Positions 50,989 through 58,825 of a DNA stretch of 64,000 nucleotides are shown here, one piece after another. Source of the stretch: MGIIb-O2 sp002494975 (lineage in GTDB: Archaea > Thermoplasmatota > Poseidoniia > Poseidoniales > Thalassarchaeaceae); the NCBI GenBank assembly GCA_028355015.1, contig JAOMRN010000005.1, positions 20,906 to 84,905 of the forward strand. The letters run 5' to 3'. The notes under the pieces were generated by a model. The model saw nothing but the letters and a program-made list of their open reading frames with translations. It ran no database searches and was not told where the DNA came from. A program made the position numbers and the translations under genes. How positions within the stretch are numbered: position 1 is the stretch's first letter; each line of letters begins with the position of its first letter.

Positions 50989-52245
50989 TCAAGCCGTACT
51001 GTTTGACGCAAATACTTGTGAGGGATTATTTGCCCAGATCGCTTCAAGGAAAGCATCAACTCTATCGTTGATTGGAGTTCTAGCAAAGTTTGTTTCAACA
51101 TGGTCTCCTTCGGGATCAAAATCCAAGAGATGAGGTGAATTCGGTTGCGCATCAATCGTCTGGCGTAAATTGTCATACATCCAACGGCAATTACTCAAGT
51201 TAGCTTCTTCAGCTGTAGGGATTGTTGGCAATTTCCCTCCACAGGCAGGATCGAGTTCACCGATAATGAACATAATTGGCACCTCAGTAAATCCATTTCG
51301 AATCATCGCTTCAGGATAGAGACCATAGCCCCAGTAATCAAACCCGACTTTCTCCATACCATCGTTACGTAGATCGCCTCCGTTGAAAGGATAGGGGTCA
51401 ACACCGACATAGATGTCAAACATTTCAAAGATCCGGGGTGGATCAAATGTCCATGAATCAGCCACGACTGCAGTAAGGTAGATGTCTTCCTGCCAGTATG
51501 CAACGGCTACATTCCATACGCCAATTGAGCCAGCACTTGTTCCATGAGCGAAAACCTGACTGGTTGGGTAGTTGGCTACGGTGTAATCCATTGCGGCCAT
51601 CGTAGCCTGCAAACCATTTACTTCTCGAAGAACACCATCATAGGATGAATTCGGGTTGTTCGGATATGGGTCGCCACGACCGGCATAATTGTCATGGTCG
51701 CAGAGTGATACCAATAAAACTCGATATCCATCGATAATTCGCCGTGTAAGAGTTGAACTCATCAGTTCGTCGTTATTGTTGTGTGTGTTTCCAATCAAAT
51801 GAAGGTCGATCAGTTTGTCAAAGGATTCCTCATGGTTCCAAGTATTCTGAGTGATGGTCTTGACGGTTTGGTATGTCTGGTTTTCATCAAACCACCCATA
51901 GCCACCTCCGTGAAGATAGGTCCAGAGAGGAGCCTCAATACCGGGATTATTGATTGGCTCCATGACGAAAAAGGTGTAATGTCCAGACAGTCCACATGTG
52001 TATGCTTCATTCCGATAAAAGCTAATTTCAGCACTTGTGTTGTTGTCCAACTCGAGTATCCTTGATTCGACTAGTTTGATATGTTCAGTCGTTCGTTCGA
52101 CCAGTGGAATTTCGATTTCATCATTTGAATTTTCAAGTACTTCACCGTCAGACGAACCTTCAGACTCACCAAAACATCCCGCTAGAGAAATTGAGATGAA
52201 AAAAAGTACCATGAGTAAAGCGTTTGGTTTGGTTGATTTTTTCAT
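50989..52245 (-). CDS. Secreted alpha/beta-hydrolase-like lipoprotein
   Basis: 418 aa. Lipobox ISLAGC near residue 23. The oxyanion-hole motif YLHGGGYGWF, nucleophile elbow FAHGTSAGSIG (Ser), acid in FIIGELDPACGG and His in DPEGDHVETNF give a full esterase triad. Layout resembles vectorial/pectin-acetylesterase-like hydrolases, but the substrate is unknown. It starts in a TGATG overlap with the HxlR gene and precedes the SDR, so regulator, surface esterase and dehydrogenase form one unit. Confidence 0.78.
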   Translation of the reverse strand: MKKSTKPNALLMVLFFISISLAGCFGESEGSSDGEVLENSNDEIEIPLVERTTEHIKLVESRILELDNNTSAEISFYRNEAYTCGLSGHYTFFVMEPINNPGIEAPLWTYLHGGGYGWFDENQTYQTVKTITQNTWNHEESFDKLIDLHLIGNTHNNNDELMSSTLTRRIIDGYRVLLVSLCDHDNYAGRGDPYPNNPNSSYDGVLREVNGLQATMAAMDYTVANYPTSQVFAHGTSAGSIGVWNVAVAYWQEDIYLTAVVADSWTFDPPRIFEMFDIYVGVDPYPFNGGDLRNDGMEKVGFDYWGYGLYPEAMIRNGFTEVPIMFIIGELDPACGGKLPTIPTAEEANLSNCRWMYDNLRQTIDAQPNSPHLLDFDPEGDHVETNFARTPINDRVDAFLEAIWANNPSQVFASNSTA

Positions 52246-52661
52246 CAGATATCACCTCCATCTTCTGCTGTGACTTGGGTAGAGCATGGAGTTTCGAGAG
52301 ACTGAATCGATGGATTGGAAGACCTATGAACAACCCACTCAAACATGGATTCTAAACTTGGGCGAAGCGCCATACCGTCATTTGTTAGAGCGTATTCAAC
52401 ACGTGTTCCTTGGGAATCTGTGATCTCTTTTCGAGTAACAAGTCCATTCTCTTCAAGTTCATTCAGCCGTCGAGAGAGCGTCGTAGCAGAACTTTCTACT
52501 CTCCTTTCAATTTCTGAAAATCTCATCGGCTCCTTATCTGATTTGAGTACAACCAAGGTATGGAGCATCGTTGATTTTGAAAGCAAACGAAGCAGATGAT
52601 CTACATCGTCGCGTAGATTTGTTCGAAGAGCGTCTAATTCAGCGCTTTCAGCATCGTCCAT
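52245..52661 (-). CDS. HxlR family transcriptional regulator
   Basis: About 138 aa from ATG 52661 (MDDAESAELDALR); TTG 52691 is the outer alternative. Winged helix: EPMRFSEIERRVESSATTLS, RRLNELEENGLVTRKE, then VEYALTNDGMALRPSLESMF, the usual HxlR order. The typical N-terminal sensing Cys is absent; there is one Cys near the C terminus. It probably controls its own operon. A second HxlR gene of similar sequence lies at 58826. Confidence 0.85.
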   Translation of the reverse strand: MDDAESAELDALRTNLRDDVDHLLRLLSKSTMLHTLVVLKSDKEPMRFSEIERRVESSATTLSRRLNELEENGLVTRKEITDSQGTRVEYALTNDGMALRPSLESMFEWVVHRSSNPSIQSLETPCSTQVTAEDGGDI

Positions 52662-52823
52662 GATCTCTTTGATTACGCTTCTGATTATCAAGTAAGGGGT
52701 TTCAGGAATGTTAGTGCACTCACCAGTTCCGACATATCATTTCCATGAAATCGCAAGGGTTCTTGGAACTCCCTTAAGACATTATGTAAGAGTACAATGG
52801 GTGTTCAGTCCCCCAGTACACTC

Positions 52824-52865
52824 GCTAGGCATTGAAAGGACGGATAGATAGCCGATAAGTTCAGT
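52824..52865 (-). repeat. Hairpin element copy 5 (half copy) overlapping a gene end
   Basis: Reads GCTAGGCATTGAAAGGACGG then ATAGATAGCCGATAAGTTCAG. Same variant loop as copy 2, but with C-G instead of T-G at one stem position. The first hairpin is missing. The stop codon of the YbjQ gene (52861-52863) lies within it. Confidence 0.75.
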
Positions 52866-53397
52866 CTGAGTATTTGATACCGGTTCCATAAGCGAACACC
52901 TCAACTCCTTTAACTCCCTTTTTGCTACTTTGTGGGGTCATATCCGCTGTATCTATTCTAACATTAATCACATCATCCCAACCAGCAGCTATTGCATTCT
53001 CTCTGAGCCTCTGCATTACCTCTGCCCTACCGGTAGAAATAACTTTCTGAAATATCGTGATTGAGCCACCAAATAAATTATTGAACCAACCAATTAGGAG
53101 ATGCCAATGGCTGGGTCCAAAGACACCACTGGCATAAACGAGACCGGAATCAGAAACATTATCTCTGTAGCCACCATCAATTGTTGATAGAGGATCTTTC
53201 CCTCGTAATTTTCTTGTTTCACTCTCTCTTCTGTTTACATCTTCTACCATATTGTCAATATTCTTTCCACTAGTAATCATACCCCAAACAAAAACAAATG
53301 GGTATGAAAGACCAAAAACTGTCCAAATTAATGAAAATATTAGGAATGGGGCCACCAATATAAACAGAATGTAATATATCTCGAACTCTATAGCCAT
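52861..53397 (-). CDS. Membrane-anchored YbjQ (DUF74) domain protein
   Basis: About 178 aa from ATG 53397 (MAIEFEIYYILFILV), with AGAGG upstream; the longer frame overlaps the other YbjQ gene. One or two hydrophobic spans near the N terminus, then a DUF74/YbjQ domain: GLVYASGVFGPSHWHLL, FGGSITIFQKVISTGRAEVM, AAGWDDVINVRIDTADM, VEVFAYGTGIKYSD. It lies right behind the soluble YbjQ gene, so the two form a pair of paralogues. YbjQ proteins form pentamers of unknown function, with suggested metal binding. Confidence 0.82.
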   Translation of the reverse strand: MAIEFEIYYILFILVAPFLIFSLIWTVFGLSYPFVFVWGMITSGKNIDNMVEDVNRRESETRKLRGKDPLSTIDGGYRDNVSDSGLVYASGVFGPSHWHLLIGWFNNLFGGSITIFQKVISTGRAEVMQRLRENAIAAGWDDVINVRIDTADMTPQSSKKGVKGVEVFAYGTGIKYSD

Positions 53398-53410
53398 TGA
53401 AAGACCTCTT

Positions 53411-53746
53411 TCACTCGTATTTGACTGCAGTTCCATAGGCAAATAGCTCTGCAGCACCAGCAGTAATAGCGGATGTTGCAAATCTAACATTGACTACTGC
53501 TGTTGCATCAAGCGTCATTGCATCTGCAACCATTCTTGCTACGGCTTCTTGACGTGCTTCTTGGAGGAGTTCAGTATACTGTGTTAACTCTCCTCCAACA
53601 ATGTTCTTGAAAAGAGCAAAAATATCTTTTCCTACATGCTTAGCTCTGACTGTTGATCCACTAACTACCCCTAGCGTCTCAGTAATTTTTTTCCCTGGTA
53701 TTGTCTCAGTATTAACTACTAACACTCCATTGACTACTTGTTCCAT
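53411..53746 (-). CDS. YbjQ (DUF74) family protein
   Basis: 111 aa from ATG 53746 (MEQVVNGVLVVNTETIPG), the normal start of the family. GKKITETLGVVSGSTVRAK, VGGELTQYTELLQEARQEA, ATAVVNVRFATSAITAGAAE and LFAYGTAVKYE are typical. It is soluble. It pairs with the membrane-anchored version 13 nt downstream and follows an unknown membrane protein. Possible heteromer. Confidence 0.88.
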   Translation of the reverse strand: MEQVVNGVLVVNTETIPGKKITETLGVVSGSTVRAKHVGKDIFALFKNIVGGELTQYTELLQEARQEAVARMVADAMTLDATAVVNVRFATSAITAGAAELFAYGTAVKYE

Positions 53747-53790
53747 AATGGTGCGTACAATAGGAATCACTTCAATATAGTGTACTATGT

Positions 53791-54423
53791 TTAACGAAAT
53801 CCTGAAGGTATATCGATGGTAGTTTCAGGTTTTGATTTACTAGCTACGAGTACTAATAGAGCTAGCAGGAATCCATTACATAATGCAATCTGACCTACCC
53901 CCATTATCATTGAGAACTGGTTTATCAAGTCGGGAATCATAGTCCCTCCTGCTTCCTGACCATAGTCATCAATTGGTGTGAAACCTATTTCGGACATTCT
54001 CCACATCATCCATATGCCACCAACAAAATTTACAGCTATCCATAAACCAACTGCTTTAATTCCTGCTTCTCTATTTGTCCATAATAGAAATGCACTGAAT
54101 GTACCTATGATAGCCAAAAGTCCGCTGTGAAATGCTGTCCATCCGATGAAACCCATCATTTGATCGAAATAATCCTGCATATCCTCCCAAGCTATTTTTC
54201 CCTCTTCCCATTCTTGTTTTTCCTCTTCAGTACCATCTTCAGGATATTCTTCTATCTCCTCCCATTCCGTATCTGTTAATTGAGAAACGAGTATCGGTGT
54301 GGCAGCTGATAATAATGCGTTTAAAACGTATAAAATAGACATTATTACCATGAAAATGGCCAATCCTTTCAACCACCAAGGAGATGGCTCGCTGATTGGG
54401 GTGTATGGCTTCTCTGTGCGCAC
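53791..54423 (-). CDS. Hypothetical membrane protein, about four spans
   Basis: 210 aa. Spans: WWLKGLAIFMVIMSILYVLN, IGWTAFHSGLLAIIGTFSAF, AVGLWIAVNFVGGIWMMW and VGQIALCNGFLLALLVLV. A strongly acidic external or internal loop (EEIEEYPEDGTEEEKQEWEE) follows the first span. Resembles unnamed membrane proteins found in marine archaea, not otherwise recognised. First gene of the unit with the two YbjQ genes, 45 nt upstream. Confidence 0.65.
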   Translation of the reverse strand: MRTEKPYTPISEPSPWWLKGLAIFMVIMSILYVLNALLSAATPILVSQLTDTEWEEIEEYPEDGTEEEKQEWEEGKIAWEDMQDYFDQMMGFIGWTAFHSGLLAIIGTFSAFLLWTNREAGIKAVGLWIAVNFVGGIWMMWRMSEIGFTPIDDYGQEAGGTMIPDLINQFSMIMGVGQIALCNGFLLALLVLVASKSKPETTIDIPSGFR

Positions 54424-54521
54424 ATAATAATCGCCAATATGCCTTCATATGAACCTAGTCACGAATTAATGTTTACAACCCCATCAGACCACATATGAGC
54501 GTGAGGGGACCCTTTGTCTGG

Positions 54522-54971
54522 TTATTCCCTAACGTATAGCTTGTAATCTCGAATATGTTTCAGTTGGTGTAGAATTCGTTTAAATTCCAATGAAAATATC
54601 ATCCAAGAGACCATGCTCAATCTACTGATTAGTACGTTTAACGAACTCAAAAATCCCGGAGTTATCGATCTTTCAAAACCCGCCTTTTCTAGTACAGATT
54701 GAAGTCGAGCGTCTCGTGTATATGCGAAAAGACGTCCATTGCCACATTTTTCTAACAATTTATGTGATATTCCTTTACCTCTGTGAGTTGGGTCAACTAC
54801 CAGGCTATTGATTTCAAATCCTCTCCACCTATTTGTCTTGATTGCATGAGCAATCGGATTGTCATCACCGTCATAGATAATTATGGTTTTTTTGTTAATT
54901 CTTGCTAGAGACGGAGGCCTTAGATCCAACTCTTGACGGAACATTTCCTTCAACCAAATAATGGCATCCAT
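54522..54971 (-). CDS. GNAT family acetyltransferase
   Basis: About 149 aa from ATG 54971 (MDAIIWLKEMFRQEL). The acetyl-CoA motif is INSLVVDPTHRGKGISHKLL (R/Q-x-x-G-x-G/A type), followed by RLFAYTRDARLQSVLEKAGF. The C-terminal third is helical and basic and not typical of minimal GNATs. Substrate unknown. The stand-alone gene has about 95 nt on each side. Confidence 0.78.
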   Translation of the reverse strand: MDAIIWLKEMFRQELDLRPPSLARINKKTIIIYDGDDNPIAHAIKTNRWRGFEINSLVVDPTHRGKGISHKLLEKCGNGRLFAYTRDARLQSVLEKAGFERSITPGFLSSLNVLISRLSMVSWMIFSLEFKRILHQLKHIRDYKLYVRE

Positions 54972-55086
54972 TCTAACCCCTACCACTAATCCGTCAGCTA
55001 CCCCCCTTCATCATGTATGCGGAAGTTTGGACCCCATGTATACGGGCATCAAACCCCCCCTACCCAATTAGACGTATAAATCTACT

Positions 55087-55716
55087 ATGGGTGCCCCAAT
55101 CATTTTTCACGTATCGGAAATTCGGTATGGCATGAGGGAGTCCCATACAACACTGGCAAAGGTATTCCACTGGGGTTTCATAATCCTCTATGCATATGGG
55201 ATATTCAAGCAAGTGGATGATATATCTCAGCTAGAGGATTCAGGTTTACTCGCCTTCGAGGTGGCCTTTGCAAGTATTTTCCTAGTCATTGTAATGGTTC
55301 GATATTATTACATGAGGAAATTTCAGACGTTTCTTGGCGCTGACAAACCCGTCCCAGTGACCCATAGATATCTCGCGAAATCGATTCATACCTCCATGTA
55401 TCTTTGCCTGATTCTTCTCCCACTATCTGGCTTGTTGATAGCAGTTTTGTTCTCACAAGGAATCTCTGAGGGTCCGATGCAGGACTTCGCGCTTGCTGTG
55501 CATGAGTTCTCAGCCGATCTCAGTTATATCCTCATAGCAATACATGTCGGGGCGGCAATGTGGTCACGAATCAAGGGAGAAGGAGTTTGGACTTCCATGG
55601 TCCCAATTTGGAAGGAAGGGGGAGCCTCAAGAAATGAAACAATTTCAAGATTGTCGCTTATGGAAAATGATTTTTTCAATAAGATAGAGAAAATTTTCTT
55701 TTCTTCGAAGGAATAA
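55087..55716 (+). CDS. Cytochrome b561-like membrane protein
   Basis: 209 aa; ATG 55087 or the later ATG 55132 (MRESHTTLAKVFHW). Four spans with paired His: AKVFHWGFIILYAYG, HRYLAKSIHTSMYLCL, ALAVHEFSADLSYILIAIH. This is the pattern of bacterial-type cytochrome b561 (CybB/YodB), which binds two b haems and moves electrons between quinol and an acceptor. The partner is unknown. It is followed by a strong bidirectional terminator region. Confidence 0.75.
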   Translation: MGAPIIFHVSEIRYGMRESHTTLAKVFHWGFIILYAYGIFKQVDDISQLEDSGLLAFEVAFASIFLVIVMVRYYYMRKFQTFLGADKPVPVTHRYLAKSIHTSMYLCLILLPLSGLLIAVLFSQGISEGPMQDFALAVHEFSADLSYILIAIHVGAAMWSRIKGEGVWTSMVPIWKEGGASRNETISRLSLMENDFFNKIEKIFFSSKE

Positions 55717-55753
55717 GCACTGGCCGATCATAAGCCCAAGGTTGTTTGTAACA

Positions 55754-55766
55754 AAGGGGGCCCCTT
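55754..55766. terminator. GC-rich inverted repeat
   Basis: AAGGGG-G-CCCCTT with 6-bp arms, 38 nt after the stop of the cytochrome gene. Part of the convergent intergenic region; probably ends transcription. Confidence 0.45.
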
Positions 55767-55779
55767 ACGATTACGAGTG

Positions 55780-55801
55780 GTCGCATGGGTACCCATGCGA
55801 C
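55780..55801. terminator. Perfect 22-bp palindrome between convergent genes
   Basis: GTCGCATGGGTACCCATGCGAC is its own reverse complement. It lies between the convergent stops at 55716 and 55834. Most likely a bidirectional terminator or cruciform; an operator is less likely at this position. Confidence 0.55.
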
Positions 55802-55833
55802 ACCCGTCGTTTCAAAAGGGGACCATTCGAAAG

Positions 55834-56121
55834 TCACTCTTTCTTCATATCATAAAGAAGCCGTATCGCCACAATTAGAATTGCACAAAGAATACCGATT
55901 TGGCCACCATATACCCCTGCGATTTCATAATTGTCAGTAATCCCACTTTGCGGAAACCATTCTGATAATGGCTGGGCAAGGAGCGCCCCTACAATCAGGC
56001 CTATCGGCGGAAGCAAAATCAACACAAGCGGGATGAAGTATCTGCTCCTCAAAATGATCCCTCCGGACTTGAATTTTTCAATCCCAAACCTACTATTAAT
56101 CCGATCAATCCAATTCCACAT
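55834..56121 (-). CDS. Small hypothetical membrane protein
   Basis: 95 aa from ATG 56121 (MWNWIDRINSRFG). Two spans: YFIPLVLILLPPIGLIVGALLA and GGQIGILCAILIVAIRLL. Its first 73 nt overlap the preceding gene 56049-56270 in another frame, an unusually long overlap; a later start is possible but no ATG is nearby. Not recognised. Confidence 0.5.
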   Translation of the reverse strand: MWNWIDRINSRFGIEKFKSGGIILRSRYFIPLVLILLPPIGLIVGALLAQPLSEWFPQSGITDNYEIAGVYGGQIGILCAILIVAIRLLYDMKKE

Positions 56122-56270
56122 ACTGCTTGAGATGCCAACATATAGAGTAGATTTATCGATTCGTAAGTTCCAATTTTATCAAGTTCATTCGAAAAATAGA
56201 ACATGGATATCAGCCCCACAATCATTGTGATGAATGAAATAATGATAATCACTAATTTCCTGTTCTCCAT
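56049..56270 (-). CDS. Small hypothetical membrane protein
   Basis: 73 aa from ATG 56270. Two spans: LVIIIISFITMIVGLISMFYF and LASQAVCGIGLIGLIVGLGL. It precedes and overlaps 55834-56121. Together they may be a two-protein membrane unit or the halves of one gene split by a frameshift; the reading frames differ by one. Confidence 0.5.
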   Translation of the reverse strand: MENRKLVIIIISFITMIVGLISMFYFSNELDKIGTYESINLLYMLASQAVCGIGLIGLIVGLGLKNSSPEGSF

Positions 56271-56306
56271 GATTAATCGAGATGAATACGATATATCAAC
56301 AAACCG

Positions 56307-56397
56307 ATTCGGATAAGTTGCAAGGGTCTATCCGAATACCCATTGAAACGGAAACTGAATTACAAAGGGCTTTCAATGCGTCCTTCGATAGGCTACC
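56307..56397 (+). repeat. Left inverted-repeat end of GHKL cassette, with hairpin element copy 6
   Basis: Contains an ATTCGGATA/TATCCGAAT dyad (56307-56315 / 56329-56337) and TATCCGAATACCCATTG (56329-56345), whose exact reverse complement is at 58287-58303. AGGGCTTTCA at 56366-56375 also matches inverted TGAAAGCCCT at 58257-58266. The segment 56356-56397 ends GATAGGCTACC and is a divergent half copy of the hairpin element. Confidence 0.8.
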
Positions 56398-56528
56398 CTC
56401 GTGTTCAAGTTGAATACAAAGGTTCCCCATCATTCATTAGTTGAAATGTAGTCCACTTTTATCACTCGAATCGTTTCCTTAGGGGTTTCAGTAGATCTAT
56501 TTATGTATGATGGCTAAATACGCTATTT

Positions 56529-58088
56529 ATGCCATACACACTATCTATGCAACCTCCAGATAATCAATTCAAAGGACTTGCAAAGAATGGGATGGAATGC
56601 GGCCATTGCATATGTGAACTGATAGATAACTCAATTGCCGCGAAGGACTCTGATTTTAAGATTCAAATTCACTTATTAGCTAATCAAGATGAAAAGCTGC
56701 TCGATGTTTTCATAATGGATGCAAGCGGAGGAATGGATTTTGATACCCTGAAAACTGCATTGCCTCTAGGATCTTCGCCAGGTGATAATCAGCTCAATGA
56801 ACATGGTTTTGGTTTGAAAAATGCTTTAGCTACATTGAGTAACAAAAATGTATTGCCGTGGGAATTAATTACCAAGAAAGGTGCAGAAATTTCCAAAGTT
56901 AGCGGCCCATTTAGTTCGAATATGGAAATTTACAGCACTCAGATGGGAGATGCAGTTACGTTGAATGAGGAGGATTGGATGCGTTTCTATAATGAAATCT
57001 CAACGATGGTTAAATTCACTCTTACTAAGAGGTTTTTCAACACACTTAAGGCAAAACATGGCGCACATGCTACAGATCCTTCTACTTTGAGATATTATTT
57101 GATTGAAGAGATTGCTATGAAATATGCGAATTATTTGACAGGAGATGGCTCCGGATCGATTTCTTTAACCTACCTCACTGATGTGCACGAGATTTTACCA
57201 TTGATACCTCCAATAGCAGGAGGACATAAGGATTTGACTTGTATAGTAACAAAGGCGGGAGGAGCTGAGGAGCAGTTACAAATGCGTTATAAATGGGGTG
57301 ATATTGATCCATTGTTACAGAGCGAATGTGTTCAAAGTAAATTAAACGGAGCAATTGAAAAGAAACCTTCGAAAAAATATTTCAAAGCACCCGGAACGAT
57401 TAATACACAGGGATTTAGTGTGGTTTTAGGTAGGCGTACAATCATCCCTACTAAATTCAATGATGTTTGGCCCACAGGGGCGACTGATGAAGAAGGTGAT
57501 CCCGAATACCTCAAATCCCACAATAATTATAATCATTATTTAGGTCAGTTGGTTATCAAAACTTTCCCTGAAAAAACACTCACTACTGTGAATAATAAAA
57601 TTGGGGTTGATCCTGATGATACAAATTGGCATAAAGTATTCTCTGCCCTCGGTGCAGATGCAGATACTAAGCCCATAGGGTCCTCAAATGAAGCTTGGAG
57701 TGAAAAGCAATACGAAGACGCCCTCGTCGCTAAAAATCAAGGTGTCCCTGGAATTGAGATGGTTTCTAGACAAGATACAGTGTGGCCCTCAGGAGTAAGA
57801 ATGGATTGTATTGTAAAACAAAATAATGGTCATATTACAGTGTATGAATTAAAAGTTAAGAAAGTAGGTACTTTAGATCTCTATCAGTTGAAGATGTATT
57901 GGGATGGATTAGTTGATCAAGGAGACACACCAACGACAGGGGTTTTAGCAGGTCATGAGTTTATACCTCAAATTGACCAAATGATTACAAAAATAAACAG
58001 TATGGAGGACGAACAGGGCAATAATTACAACATTGAAAAGAAGTTCCTTTCAACTCCTCCAGCAGAAGGCGGTTTAGGATTAAATTAG
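56529..58088 (+). CDS. GHKL ATPase fused to probable PD-(D/E)XK nuclease
   Basis: 519 aa. The N-terminal Bergerat-fold ATPase has motif N ELIDNSIAAKD (about 29-39), DASGGMDFD (about 63, the DxGxG position) and GFGLKNALATL (about 92), like MORC/paraMORC proteins. A middle transducer-like region follows. Near the C terminus VWPSGVRMDCIV and ITVYELKVKKVGTLDLYQLK give the D...E-x-K order (about Asp425, Glu439, Lys441) of PD-(D/E)XK nucleases. This fusion suggests ATP-driven DNA clamping and cleavage, probably in defence. It stands alone between inverted repeats. No methylase or other partner is adjacent. Function is inference. Confidence 0.72.
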   Translation: MPYTLSMQPPDNQFKGLAKNGMECGHCICELIDNSIAAKDSDFKIQIHLLANQDEKLLDVFIMDASGGMDFDTLKTALPLGSSPGDNQLNEHGFGLKNALATLSNKNVLPWELITKKGAEISKVSGPFSSNMEIYSTQMGDAVTLNEEDWMRFYNEISTMVKFTLTKRFFNTLKAKHGAHATDPSTLRYYLIEEIAMKYANYLTGDGSGSISLTYLTDVHEILPLIPPIAGGHKDLTCIVTKAGGAEEQLQMRYKWGDIDPLLQSECVQSKLNGAIEKKPSKKYFKAPGTINTQGFSVVLGRRTIIPTKFNDVWPTGATDEEGDPEYLKSHNNYNHYLGQLVIKTFPEKTLTTVNNKIGVDPDDTNWHKVFSALGADADTKPIGSSNEAWSEKQYEDALVAKNQGVPGIEMVSRQDTVWPSGVRMDCIVKQNNGHITVYELKVKKVGTLDLYQLKMYWDGLVDQGDTPTTGVLAGHEFIPQIDQMITKINSMEDEQGNNYNIEKKFLSTPPAEGGLGLN

Positions 58089-58119
58089 TGTATCTTTTCT
58101 ACTCAACGTGTCAGCTCAG

Positions 58120-58152
58120 ACCCATTAGTCAGTTAGTAGTGTATTAATGGGT
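58120..58152. terminator. Hairpin after the GHKL gene (degenerate element)
   Basis: ACCCATTA (58120-58127) and TAATGGGT (58145-58152) are perfect 8-bp arms with a 17-nt loop, 31 nt after the stop. The sequence GCTCAGACCCATTAGTCAGT resembles the centre of the hairpin element, so it may be a decayed copy now working as a terminator. Confidence 0.55.
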
Positions 58153-58164
58153 AGCGATAAATTA

Positions 58165-58240
58165 GAGGGTTTCTGCTTAGGCCCATGAGTTAGCAATTGC
58201 TGAATTAATGGGTTAGCAGCCCGCCCTTTCAGAGGCTAGC
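58165..58240 (+). repeat. Hairpin element copy 7
   Basis: Plus-strand full copy: GGGTTTCTGCTTAGGCCCAT, then GAGTTAGCAATTGCTGAATT, then AATGGGTTAGCAGCCCGCCC, ending AGAGGCTAGC. It can fold either as two hairpins or as one long imperfect hairpin (CTGCT/AGCAG and CCCAT/ATGGG). Confidence 0.88.
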
Positions 58241-58256
58241 GTTTGCACCGACCGAC

Positions 58257-58303
58257 TGAAAGCCCTTCGGAAATCAAAACTCATTCCAATGGGTATTCGG
58301 ATA
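58257..58303 (-). repeat. Right inverted-repeat end of GHKL cassette
   Basis: TGAAAGCCCT (58257-58266) and CAATGGGTATTCGGATA (58287-58303) are exact reverse complements of 56366-56375 and 56329-56345. The ends are in the order expected for terminal inverted repeats around the GHKL gene. The ACTGAAAGCCCTT part also recurs at about 61398. Confidence 0.8.
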
Positions 58304-58329
58304 AATCCTTACGAAATATCTCAACTCGT

Positions 58330-58578
58330 TTATTCGTTAGTTGAGATATTCTTCTTTCTTTTACGATTCCATTTCTTGATTCGAGGAAGTTGCCATTTGA
58401 TAATTCCAGTCCAAAAAACGATTCCTAAGACCGCAGTTGCAACAAAATTGGTCACTCCTGGCTGATCGTTCCAATATCCTGTGTCGCCACTGAATGTTAT
58501 CGCACCGAAATAAAACGAAATACAAAATCCAAAGCCGAGATGAACCCCACGAAGAATAGTGTTCCAATTCCTTGCCAA
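58330..58578 (-). CDS. Small hypothetical membrane protein
   Basis: 82 aa from TTG 58578, with GAGGAATAAAC just upstream. Two spans: GVHLGFGFCISFYFGAITF and TNFVATAVLGIVFWTGII, then a strongly basic tail (RIKKWNRKRKKN). It follows the Cys-motif peptide gene by 2 nt, so they are co-translated. Not recognised. Confidence 0.6.
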   Translation of the reverse strand: MARNWNTILRGVHLGFGFCISFYFGAITFSGDTGYWNDQPGVTNFVATAVLGIVFWTGIIKWQLPRIKKWNRKRKKNISTNE

Positions 58579-58580
58579 GT

Positions 58581-58700
58581 TTATTCCTCTTTTACACTCT
58601 CTTGATGTTCTTTCAATTTAGTTTCAAATTCTTCTTGGGATAAACCATGCCAACCTATACACATTCCTGTTGGTGATCTACCGCATCCGCATTTACTCAT
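58581..58700 (-). CDS. 39-aa CxCxRSPTG-type Cys peptide
   Basis: ORF starting MSKCGCGRSPTGMCIGWH at ATG 58700 with GGAG 10 nt upstream. The CGCGRSPTG-x-C-x-GWHGL motif matches a widespread family of tiny bacterial proteins, loosely like CDGSH iron-sulfur sites; ligands would be three Cys and a His. It is divergent from the HxlR gene, with a perfect dyad between them, so it is likely HxlR-controlled. Redox or metal sensing is plausible. Confidence 0.65.
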   Translation of the reverse strand: MSKCGCGRSPTGMCIGWHGLSQEEFETKLKEHQESVKEE

Positions 58701-58772
58701 AATATTCAGCTCCTAGTAAACATCGCACTTGACTTGAGTATTAAGGAGGAGAAGTCTCAATCTTGGCACTAC

Positions 58773-58790
58773 AGTATCATGAGTGATACT
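58773..58790. promoter_or_regulatory. HxlR-type operator dyad
   Basis: AGTATCA-TGAG-TGATACT, perfect 7-bp arms, in the region between the Cys peptide (58700, minus) and the HxlR gene (plus). Spacing and AT-rich AGTAT half-sites are those seen at HxlR-family boxes. It would control both directions. Confidence 0.65.
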
Positions 58791-58825
58791 TGCAAGTTGA
58801 TATACAGAGACTACTTAGTGACATT

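Noticed and set aside
50961..51176. N-terminal extension of the SDR gene
   Set aside because: It overlaps the end of the hydrolase gene in another frame and does not resemble the SDR family; the Rossmann motif fits a start at 50960.
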